Shown: in pieces, positions 50,251 to 60,110 of the stretch | How the letters are laid out: each line of letters begins with the position of its first letter | How positions within the stretch are numbered: the first letter of the stretch is position 1 | From: Datnioides undecimradiatus | Lineage: Eukaryota > Chordata > Actinopteri > Lobotiformes > Datnioididae | DNA length: 64,000 nucleotides | Assembly (NCBI GenBank): GCA_008933995.1 | Contig: WARS01000044.1 | Span: forward strand, 1,818,866-1,882,865 | Direction: 5' to 3' | Notes under the pieces: generated by a model | Told to the model about the DNA's origin: nothing | The model's database searches: none | The model's input: only the letters and a program-made list of their open reading frames with translations | Position numbers and translations under genes: made by a program

Positions 50251-53025
50251 CTGTACTAATGATGGTCTTTTATGAGGTTGTGTGAGATGTGATTTGTAGA
50301 GTGGGCAAAGTGCTGCTTCTACCCACTAAACCATCCCCCCGTCTGTTTGTGATGATTACTGTGCAGCATGTGTGCTGAGCTGCAGATGTGATCAGGTGCG
50401 CACACATGCAGGATTGGCTTGTTTGTGCAAGAGTGTGTGGTTGGTCATCAATTGATCCTAGGTCAGCATTAAATGTTATATATACTGTTATGACCACAAA
50501 TCTGACATCATAATCTGAACTGGAACTAACAGGCTGCTGCTTTCAAAATGATGTCTGTATGCACCGCAATATCTGAGCATTTCTGACCTTGTCACTAAAC
50601 TGACATTCAAGGAGAACAAATTGTTGTTGCTCAGAGTCTCAGACCTAGAATTTGGTGTGGATTGGCCCTTGAAGCTAGACGTGAGGATGGCTGTGTGCTC
50701 TGTGTTCATACTGTGAGACTCTTGCTGTAACTTGGTGCTATTGGGGGATTTTCACCAGCAAAGGTACTTCATCAGGTTGAAAAGGCAGCCAAGAAAACAT
50801 TGTGAATTATAGGAAAAGCAGCTGTTCTGATGATATTATCTATAATAGACCGTATAACATAGACAAACTTATAATGACAAAATCAGTTTAATTTGTCTGT
50901 GTCTGTGGGCCCATAAACCAGTGTAGCATGCAGAAGCACTGTGTATAAACTTTCTATTTTTGTGTCTGTGATCTAATTCTTGCGAAAACACAGTATCTAG
51001 GTTTAAGGTTGTAGATGTTAGTTAACACTAGTGTTTACCCTTTACACTAGGGTTGCATTGAGGGGTAATTGTTAAAAAAAAAAAAAAAAAAAGGCTGGCT
51101 CTGAGTTTAATGGTTTAAAAGTCTTTGGTATTGGAAATTCATAACCCTGTCAGGAAATACTCAAATCTTAAATTTGAAAAAAACAGCTGTTTTTTTCAAC
51201 TTAGTTTATACATCAGTCATATTGGAAATAAAAATGGTTTTAATGCTTGAGTGGAGGAAATGCTGCATCATTGAGGCAAAAAGTGTTGAAATAGAGCATC
51301 ATGCACTACGTCATATCTGAGAGGCAAGAGTTTTGAATGCATGATAAATAATTAAATTATAATAAATAATAAAGTGTTTTGGACTTAATTTAGATTCCGG
51401 GACATTTTTTCTCATGTGGCCCTCAATTGAATACAAGCTCATCAAACTGACCTCCTGTCAAAAAAGCCTTGGTCTATCAAACGTCTCCTGGGTGCTGTTT
51501 GGTTCAAATTGAAGAATAAACTTGATTGTTACTAAGATTAGAGGGTGTGTGGGTGTATGTGTGTGTGGAGGTGGGTGGTTGTGCAAGGCTGCCTTTGTTT
51601 TCTGACGTTTCTGATCTTGTTCTGTCAGCCTGTCCAGAAACTTGGGACAGAGAACAAGAGATGAAGATGAACAAAGCAGAAATGTAGAAGGCCGCTACAG
51701 CGCCTTGCAGCAGAGGTGCCTGTCTGCTTTTTGAATATTCCAGCTGGATCACAGATGCAAGTGCTCTATTTGTGGCTCACACAGTGACGCCATACCCCCC
51801 TCCCTTCCAACCCCCCCTTGCCCCACACATGCGGTCGCACATATACAATCACACAAAACACTGTACCAAAAAAGCAGCTTTCACAACAAAATCTGTGTCA
51901 CCCTCTACCTCATCATATTACGTAGCTGTCGGGCAGACAGCAAACCTCTGCTGTGAGATGAGCGGGAAACAGACCATTACAGTGTCAGAGGACCCCCGCC
52001 CACCCCGTCCAAACGTTCTGGAAAGCTTTCGAGGCGATGCTGTGATTTGCATATTTAGAGTTGATCAAGGAGGGATGGAGCCAGCTTAAAATGTCAGCCC
52101 TCAACATGCAGAGTTACACATATATTTTAGGAAAGACAGCTTATCTTCCTGCTCCTTCTCTATCTGTATGCCTCGTCATCTCCTCGTTGTGTTTCTTTCA
52201 ACCTGCTCCATCTTGAATACGTCATGTCAACATCTTCTCTCTCGCTGTGCTATGTAACTTCCAATCTAAAACGTTTATTCTTCTGACATTGATGTAACTA
52301 GTTGTGCCTACCAGCCACTTGGCCACATGTTAGTTTAGTTTCACTAATAATGTCGCTACTGTCAATGGTATGTGGCACTGAGTCATGGCACTGAGTCATG
52401 GCACATATACAATTAGTAAAGGAGGCCAAACGCATTTCCGATTGCCTCTGGAGGTTTGGATTTAGAATTCACACTTGACTGGATTTACATCTGAATTTCA
52501 TACATTTTTCCTTCACATAAACCATGCTTGTTAACGCCAGGAGTAAATGTTGTAAAGATGTACAGGTCTGCCATCTCAATGCTGGCCTAGTAATACTCTT
52601 TTCTGTGTCACATTTCATTTCAAAAGAAGAGAAGAGGAGGGGAAAGAAAATAACAAATCCTGTACACACGCGTGTGTGTATGCTTAAAAGGCCCATCAAA
52701 CATCCATTAGTCAGAGCAGGTCATTAGGGGTCGCAGTACAGACCCCCTCAGCCAATACAGTGTCCTTATTATGGCTCCACTAGTCTCATTCAGAACTTCT
52801 GTACCATTCCCAGTCAAATGATCCAGCGTCTTGGATTCATTTTGGGCAGCATCAGCTCATGCCCAAACAAAGCATTAAAGAGATTCCTACTAAAAGTTGT
52901 GATACTAAATTCAGTTGAACCCCACTATAGTTGTTTGGTATATCTAAGAATTATCTGAAAAAAACTAACCTTGAATCATACCATTTTTTTTTTTATCAAG
53001 TTGGTAAGAAGACTGGATCACTTAC

Positions 53026-53127
53026 CTTGAGCTTCTTGACATTGACACATGGGTCGTTGGAGAAACTCTCTGTATCTGCGATCTGAATGTCTGCTTTCTC
53101 CAGCTCATTAGTTAAATCATTCCTCAC
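53026..53127 (-). CDS. gabbr2: gabbr2 exon: Venus-flytrap, [20 protein letters not shown] segment
   Basis: This 102-nt exon (34 codons, phase 0) encodes [20 protein letters not shown] followed by [14 protein letters not shown]. It aligns without gaps to human residues about 211-244. The cysteine in SNDPC corresponds to human Cys237, which is disulfide-bonded in the GB2 ectodomain. The acceptor is CTCTCCAAG and the donor is AAG then GTAAGT, both strong. The exon is separated from its upstream neighbour by the 9.6 kb intron that carries the Tc1-like transposon. Confidence 0.95.
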
Positions 53128-55739
53128 CTTGGAGAGAGAGAAAGGAACAGAAAAGCATATCAGCATGGTTGACCATTTACAAAGTAAATCTCCAAATCAT
53201 CCAAAGACAATCTCTTGCACTAATTGAGCTGTTGACTATTTAAGTTGATTGCTTAACATTCAAAGTTACAGCAACTGGCAGCATCACAAGTGGGAATCCT
53301 TGCCTCTATGCTAGCAGCTTCTATTACTTGGAAAATCATAGCAGACAAGGTTAACATCTAGTGAACCTCCATGAGTAGCACCCTCTCATAAAACTTCCTT
53401 GTTTTTGGCTAAAAACAGCAAGCTAAATACCCCATGAGTATCAGAGGTGACATATGGCCGCTCTACATCATACACCTGCCAGCAGCAGGCGTGACAAAGA
53501 CTGGCGTGCATGAGGAATCGGCTGTTCAACATTCAGAAGAAAAGGAACGAAATGCAGAAAAATCATTTGTCTAATCACAAAAAGATTGCCCGTCAAAGCT
53601 AAATGGAAATGAATGAATGTGTGGATGAGCCATAATCAACACAAACATCACACCCATTTAGTGTAAAAAGTGGCCAAAGTGAAAAACACCAACAGGCTGC
53701 AATAAATGCAATTAAATTTAACAAGTATAATTATGTTAACGTAAACATGTTTAAATTGACTTAACAAGCAAACATGTCACATATACATCTCTGAACTCAC
53801 ATACTATTTAGGTGTCATTTTGGACGATTCACTTCTTTATGTTTTTTTTTTTCCAATTGGTTTCACTGACCATTACATATTTACCAGTTTTCCTATGACA
53901 ATTGTATGTATAAAGCAACAAATGCAGACTGATGCAAACTATTGGATGTTCTTAACTGGTGTCTGTGAACAAAAAGACAGAGGGACTAGCGCCTTGACAT
54001 TTCAGCATGACAGAGACATTAACTACGGAAGACTTTCTGATTTACATCATTGTGTTCAATGTGACGTTGTAGTAGTCACAATATTCAGCATGTGTTTGTC
54101 AGAATGACAGAGAAAAACACAAAAACAAGCTTTGAATGGTCTCAACTGGTTATCCAAGGCTTGACAAGCAGACATATGTGTAGTACTGTAAATGTAGCTG
54201 CAGCAGCTGTATGTCTGCTTTGATGTATTGATTCTGTAGAATGGTGGGTAATGGGATCAGAGAAGGAAGAGAATAGAGCAGGTACCCCACCGTGATGGTG
54301 GGCTTGAGATGGTTTATCACACTGCCTCTCAGTCTTTCTCGATCCGCGCGAACACACATAACAACACATGATTCATCCCTCTGGCTTCCCTCCTTGAAGC
54401 TACAATTTCAGAAAAAAGGCCTTTTTTTTACACAGCGGGCACTTTGACTTGTCATAACAAGAAAAGCACAGGTGACACTAATAACATTAATGATGACTTG
54501 GTTCCATTCTGCGTTCCAGTAATGCATGCCAGTGAGCCAGCATGCACAAAACCAGGGTCCCGGCATGGTAGCATCTAAACGCAATGCATTCATTTTTTTA
54601 ACAAGTCAAAATGTCTGTTGTAAGAAAGAGTTGCAGTTTACATGCTAATGTTTACTGTTGACATCTCTTCCTTTCTCTCTCCCTTTGGCCAATATTTTGT
54701 GATGTCCTCTGGCCATTCCCTGCAGCCATCGGCTCCCATCAGCTCCACCCGAGGGCTTGGCATTAGGGGCCATGTTGAGACATCTGAGAGGGTGTGCGCT
54801 CAAATGAGCATGCCAAGCACAGTTGGCAGAGACAACATATAACAGCTAACAGATGAAGGCCCTACGTGTTTGCCCCATATTTGTCGTTAAATGCGCAAAG
54901 GATTGTGTGTCATCAGTTTTACACATGCATCCTATATGACTTCAAAGATACATATTGCTTACTGTCTTAAAATATTTGAGTATGCATTAAGCAGTATAGA
55001 TTCACTGTTCTCCCGCGTTTACTCCATCCATAAACTATATTTACAGTTTGATATATGTACTTTACATATAGAAAGAGAATGGTGGATTGGGTTAGCTTTA
55101 ATTCATATTATTAATAATGACAGCTCATCATTATTGTCACACTGTCAGCATACGCTCCCAGTATTTAGCCATATTTTCACCAAAAAAAAATGTGGAAATG
55201 ACGGGAATGGACAGCAGAGAAGTTGATAAAATTCATAGTATGTAATACTGCTAGGGGTCTCTCAGTAAAAACAATGCAGCGTGGGATCATGAGAGTCATC
55301 GTCTTCATTGTTGAACAGGCATACAACCTATGCGACAACCACTGCAGATGAAAATCTATCTTACGTTACTCAGGCAGAAATGGTTATGGATCAGGAAATG
55401 CATTTAACATGTATTCATATTATGTTTAGAGCACGTTAATACCTTCCTTACTTTCTGACAGCTTATCTGGTGTTTCCTGTAAAAGCAACTGGGAGTGGCA
55501 AAGGGGTTTTGACTGACAGGGAACCGGGTGCACCATTACCTTGAATAAAATTATGGATTTTGAGTTTTAACATTGTGGGAAAGATTTTAGATAATACAAC
55601 TACTGAACTAACCAGAAACAATAATATAAAAGACTACTATACTGATATACTAATATTATGATAATATAACATAGATCTAGTCATTTTTGGCATTTTATTG
55701 CAGAAATGGAACATATAACAGCTTTTAAAAATAACCAGT

Positions 55740-55965
55740 GGTTTAAAAAGCTGAAAAAATGGGGCCCAAAATCACGAGCTAGACTCTTTTCTGTCATCCC
55801 CAGTGGTGGAATGAGTTACCGAACTCCGTTTGATCCACGGAGTCCCTCACAACATTCAAGAAACTGTCCACGTTGCTTTTCCTACTATATCTTTGCTTGT
55901 GTTGACCCTATACTGTATGTACGCTGCTTTGGATAAAAGCATCTGCCAAATGCCATTGTAGAATT
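55740..55965 (+). mobile_element. L2-type LINE, 3' end fragment
   Basis: A decayed fragment of the end of an L2-clade LINE. In one plus-strand frame near 55802-55870 it reads QWWNELPNSV, a stop, then STESLTTFKK, the conserved C-terminal wording of the L2 reverse-transcriptase ORF in fish. It then ends with GCTTTGGATAAAAGCATCTG at 55925-55944, the terminal motif shared by many fish L2 LINEs and the SINEs that use them. The 5' part is missing, as expected for 5'-truncated retrotransposition. The left boundary is approximate. Confidence 0.75.
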
Positions 55966-57001
55966 GCAGAACTGTAAAAATATGATGTTGAAATATATGA
56001 TTAGTAAATATACCGTCAAGAGTATGTGAAAGATTTGAGGTGGTGTATCACTCATGAATATCCACAGCAGATCACAGAGGTGTGAGCATACAGCAGTTAG
56101 CATCCCCAAGGCTATAAAAGCGTACCTGCTACCACTATCACTGATACCACCATCAGTATTATCACTAGTGCTACTGCTGTTAAAATTAGTCATTACAACT
56201 ATTTTGTGTAATCAACTAGAAGATTAGTGCCATCTAAAAATCAATGAATCTAAACAACCTCAACTTTATTTCCCTCATGTCTCTAAATGTCTTCTGTCAT
56301 AATCACCTCCTCCCCTGGCTCCCCCGGAGGGAGCTCTAAATCACTCTGTACATCACTCACTCCTGTACAAACATTCCCTCCAATGTACTGCTCACTGAGC
56401 TGAAACAACAGGGAGGCTGGAGTGGATCAATACAACCAGGTTTTGCTCTTGAGGAACAATTGGCGTGGTGGGCTGGACAAGGTACAATGTCCCGTTGTGT
56501 TGAGCGTTGATCTGAAAGACCTGGCTGCTGCAATGCTAAAGAGGAAACTATCTTGGATGAGAGAGAGACTGCAGCAGGTTAGCTCGCTGTTTGAAGTGCT
56601 GGAGCGGGCACACAGGTGGTTGGTATAACTTCACATACAAGTCAACTGATGATATACAAACACACACAGACATACACAACAACACAAAAGGCGGACACAC
56701 AAAGCCATTCACGTCGACGAAAAAAAGCCCTTGTCACAAGAGGATTTTTATTGGTTTGGTTTTGCGTTTCCTCCACTGAGATGGAAAAGGACAAATGGAT
56801 CTGTGTTCTGGTGGACTGAGTGTATTAGATAGAGCGAGCGAGATGGAGGGGAGGGGGACAGATGGATTGAGAGACGGTAAGAGGGGAAAGCGAGCAGCTT
56901 TCCTGCGTAACAAAAACATCCTCCATTGTCTGGGGCAGCCTGGGAATCCCCAGCAGCAAATACAGGGGAGGAATAATCCTACTGCACTTCTGGGCATGCG
57001 T

Positions 57002-57002
<1 letters not shown>

Positions 57003-57038
<36 letters not shown>
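57003..57038. repeat. CA microsatellite beside the Tc1-like element
   Basis: A 36-nt CA run ending about 90 bp left of the transposon terminus. Confidence 0.95.
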
Positions 57039-57043
<5 letters not shown>

Positions 57044-57130
57044 ACACAAACATGTCCGCATAGATACATATGCACACCTAAACATTACTTGTTAACCCCA
57101 ACCCTAACTTTATTCTAACCTTGAACCATA

Positions 57131-57157
57131 CACCGCGTTCCACATTATTATGCAAAT
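57131..57157 (+). repeat. Tc1-like element, left terminal inverted repeat
   Basis: The 27 bases begin CACCGCGTTCCACATTATTA and are the exact reverse complement of 58671-58697. They directly follow the TA at 57129-57130. The first bases (CACCGCGTTCC) differ from the common CAGTTGAAGTC-type Sleeping Beauty ends. Confidence 0.95.
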
Positions 57158-57319
57158 TGTGTTTAAAGGTCATAAAGGTCATTTTTTTGTCTGTCAGTTT
57201 AAACACATGGATGGGAATGTGTGTCAGGGCTCTTCCAATCACTCCAATCAATCTCAGACACCTGTGCCAATTAGTTTGCAGGTGAGTCCAAATAAAGGGA
57301 AAACTACTCAAGAATGGAT

Positions 57320-57337
57320 GTTCCACATTATTAAGCA
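57320..57337 (+). repeat. Inner direct repeat of the left IR/DR
   Basis: The sequence GTTCCACATTATTAAGCA repeats the core of the left terminus (GTTCCACATTATTATGCA) with one change, about 184 bp further in. In Sleeping Beauty-type elements such inner copies bind the transposase. Confidence 0.85.
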
Positions 57338-57357
57338 GACCACCATTTTCCAGCAAT

Positions 57358-58367
57358 ATGGGGAAGAAGAAGGATCTCTCCGCTGCCGAAAAGCGAGAAA
57401 TAGTTCAATGCCTAGGAGAAGGTATGACAACTTTAGATATTTCAAAACAACTTCACCGTGATCGTACAATAAAGAGATTTGTAGCCGATTCAGAACACAC
57501 ACGGGTTCGAGCAGATAAAGGCACAATGAGGAAGATTTCTGCCAGACAAATGCGTCGGGTTAAGAGAGCAGCTGCTAAAATGCCACTGCAAAGCAGCAAA
57601 CAGGTATTCGAAGCTGCTGGTGTCTCTGGAGTGCCAAGAACATCAAGGTGTAGGATCCTCAAGAGGGTTGCAGTTATGCATAAACCTGTCATTCAGCCAC
57701 CCTTAACCAAAGCTCAGAAGCAGAAACGCCTGCAGTGGGCCTACACGTACATGAAGACTAATTTCCAAACAGTGTTGTTCACTGATGAGTGCCGTGCAAC
57801 CCTGGATGGTCCAGATGGATGGAGTCGTGGATGGTTGGTGAACAGCCACCATGTCCCGACAAGGCTGTGACGTCAGCAAGGAGGTGGTGGCGTCATGTTT
57901 TGGGCTGGAATCATGGGGAGAGAGCTGGTCGGCCCCTTCAAGGTCCCTGAAGGTGTAAAAATGACCTCTGTGAAATATGTGGAGTTTCTGACTGACCACT
58001 TTCTTCCGTGGTACAAAAAAAAGAACCGTGCCTTTCGTAGCAAGATCATCTTTATGCATGACAATGCACCATCCCATGCTGCAAGGAATACCTGTGCATC
58101 ATTGACTGCTATGGGCATAAAACAAGAGAACCTCATGGTGTGGCCCCATCCTCCCCTGATCTCAACCCTATTGAGAACCTTTGGAGCATCATGAAGCAAA
58201 AGATCTATGAGGGTGGGAGGCAATTCACATCAAAACAGCATCTCTGGGAGGCTATTCTGACATCCTGCAAAGAAATTCCAGCAGAAACCATCCAAACACT
58301 GACAACTTCCATGGATGCAAGAATTGTGAAGCTCCTATCCAATAAGGGGTCCTATGTCAAAATGTAA
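57358..58367 (+). pseudogene. Tc1-like transposase, broken by one stop and one frameshift
   Basis: The frame opens MGKKKDLSAAEKREIVQCLG and would span about 336 residues, the usual Tc1 length. Two N-terminal helix-turn-helix regions (about residues 8-40 and 60-105) form the paired-like DNA-binding part. Catalytic residues are Asp143 (FTDE), Asp235 (HDNAPSH) and Glu in DLNPIENLW at 58173-58175, leaving 37 residues between the second Asp and the Glu. Lesions: a TGA at 57868-57870 where the frame continues directly as RQQGGGGVMFW, consistent with a CpG to TpG change from an arginine codon; and loss of one base within about 58143-58160, after which the frame shifts and continues to a TAA at 58365-58367. 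An AATAAA lies at 58473-58478. Confidence 0.92.
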
Positions 58368-58497
58368 TTTGGCCTGTTAAGATATTTTTTATTGAAAGAG
58401 CTTTTGATTTCAGCAAATATAACCTGCAAATGTTTGCAGTTTAACTAATGACCATTTTCAGTTGTTTACAACAATAAAATGTTTTGAAACTCCATTG

Positions 58498-58515
58498 TGC
58501 GTAATAATGTGGAAC
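58498..58515 (-). repeat. Inner direct repeat of the right IR/DR
   Basis: The sequence TGCGTAATAATGTGGAAC repeats the core of the right terminus with one mismatch, about 175 bp inward. Together with the left inner copy it completes the four-site IR/DR layout. Confidence 0.85.
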
Positions 58516-58670
58516 AGTGCATTTTAAGATTTTGATTTTTTTTAAAAAAAACCGTTATGATTTGGAGGTTCGTTCAAAAACAGTCGAGTTATACTCTAAT
58601 GCTTGATGACTTGAAAATTATGAGAACTATCATTTTTATAGATTATTTAGGGAAAAGAGGGAAAAATTAC

Positions 58671-58697
58671 ATTTGCATAATAATGTGGAACGCGGTG
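58671..58697 (-). repeat. Tc1-like element, right terminal inverted repeat
   Basis: The 27 bases end TAATGTGGAACGCGGTG, the perfect mirror of the left terminus, and are followed by TA at 58698-58699. Confidence 0.95.
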
Positions 58698-60037
58698 TAA
58701 AGTTTTCTCCCTAAAATTTGATGATTTACAATATAAATGTAATGTGAAATATGAGGACAATGTGAATATATAAGCCATCCCCACAGCAGTATTACACGTT
58801 CAGACACATATACACATGTGAGTACACACCTGAATATGAAAATGAAAATTTCAGATGTGTTTAGAAAGGACATGACACAATTTGACTGTATTTATATGCA
58901 AAACATCTGGACCATAAACCTAAATGAAGATGAACTGAGCTGAGGAAGTTGAGGGAAAGCTGCGGTTCTTTGGTTTAGAATAAAGTATCATGCCACGACT
59001 TCCCTGCAATGTGGACGCTGTCGTATGTTCTCCATCATACCGTCCACAAACAAACAAAGACACTTACCCCAAAAATAAAAATCTCACCTTTCAGGCAAGT
59101 GAGAGAAAGACTTAATGAATGCCCTGATGCAGACTACTGTAAGTGAGTAGCTTGATGATTCAGATGGTACCGGTACAGTAGGACACTGTGAGACAGACTG
59201 CAGTGGTCTAACCTCGAATCATTATCACATCATTTCCAGGCACATTCACCCTTTACAGTGACAGGTGTGACTGCATGTGTGTGTCTTTATTAGTGTCACA
59301 CATAGCAGAGTGTTAGCAGGTGCTTCATTCCATCTGTCTGATTGAGCTTCGTGCATGTGTATCTACACTTTAATAATGTGTCTCTGTGTCCATCTGTACA
59401 TCTACAAGACAGAGGATGTGGCATGTGCATTTCCTTGCAGTTTGGGCTGTGCAAATGTGGTAGCATGATGGGTCCTAGTACACATCTGTCTCTCACACTG
59501 AGTGCTTCATCGCCATACAAATCGCCACGCAAATCCCAGAGTTCAGACTATAATGCCGGTCATGTGCTAAGACAAACTAGCGTGACAAATGGTTGTGCCG
59601 CAGCCTGATAACAAGCTCTCGAATGGCTTCCTCTCATGGCCTTACATGCGCTGTAGAATGGCATGAATGAGTCATTCTGGAGAGGAATTGATACAACATT
59701 ACATGGCTATTTGTAATGAACAGCAGCTGGTGGTTAAAGACACAATTGAAGGGAAGGGAAGGAAACAACAAGCAACACCAAGCAATTTTAAGATTGTGAG
59801 CAGATAGATCTGTGAAAGGAAAAAGAGGAACTGAGAGTGAGGGGATGCTGGGGGAGTAAGTTTTGGTAAATAAATCAGTGGTCATAGAGTAATTAAACAC
59901 TTGAGCTCAGAGGCTTCCAGGCAGAGGACAGAGTCCTAATCCTGTTCTCAGTCAGTTCTGTATTCTGACTGGCTGATGATGGCTGCTCTGTTCCTGGGTG
60001 AGCCCTGTTTGTCTGGCAATCTCAATAATGTTGATTG

Positions 60038-60038
<1 letters not shown>

Positions 60039-60087
<49 letters not shown>

Positions 60088-60110
60088 GTGTGTGCGTGTG
60101 CATGTGTGTA
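60039..60110. repeat. GT microsatellite, longest in the window
   Basis: About 40 nt of pure GT followed by GCGTGTGT and GTAGGTGTG variants, about 72 bp in all. A related GTGC-rich run follows at 60236-60311. Confidence 0.95.

Larger units (their letters stand above)
47813..53025 (-). other. gabbr2: gabbr2 intron, 5213 nt, microsatellite-rich
   Basis: The intron contains A runs at 49217-49234 and 51074-51092, a 16-copy GATA array at 49467-49530, a GT tract at 49787-49817 and a CA tract at 50211-50246. A tRNA-like fragment lies at 48288-48332 and a 13-bp tandem duplication with two AP-1 motifs at about 52378-52403. No other gene was recognised. Confidence 0.8.
57131..58697 (+). mobile_element. 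Tc1-like DNA transposon (TRT-like, DD37E), complete ends, inactive
   Basis: A full-length 1567-bp Tc1/mariner element. It is bounded by 27-bp perfect terminal inverted repeats and flanked on both sides by TA (57129-57130 and 58698-58699), the target duplication of this superfamily. A second, inner copy of the repeat core sits about 185 bp inside each end, giving the IR/DR arrangement known from Sleeping Beauty. It encodes one transposase on the plus strand, opposite to gabbr2, in the intron between the VRNDLT and LSFAATT exons. The catalytic spacing is D-D-37-E, which fits the TRT lineage of fish Tc1-like elements rather than the DD34E Tc1 group. One stop and one frameshift make it non-autonomous, but perfect TIRs suggest a fairly recent insertion. 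Confidence 0.93.

Noticed and set aside
57003..57038. Open frames on both strands through CA/GT tracts giving poly-TH or poly-VC peptides
   Set aside because: They are simple translations of dinucleotide repeats; the same applies to those at 860-886, 28290-28323 and 60039-60110.
57358..58367. Treating the three transposase fragments as separate small genes
   Set aside because: The first two are in the same frame split by a TGA, and the third continues after a one-base loss, so they are one broken gene.
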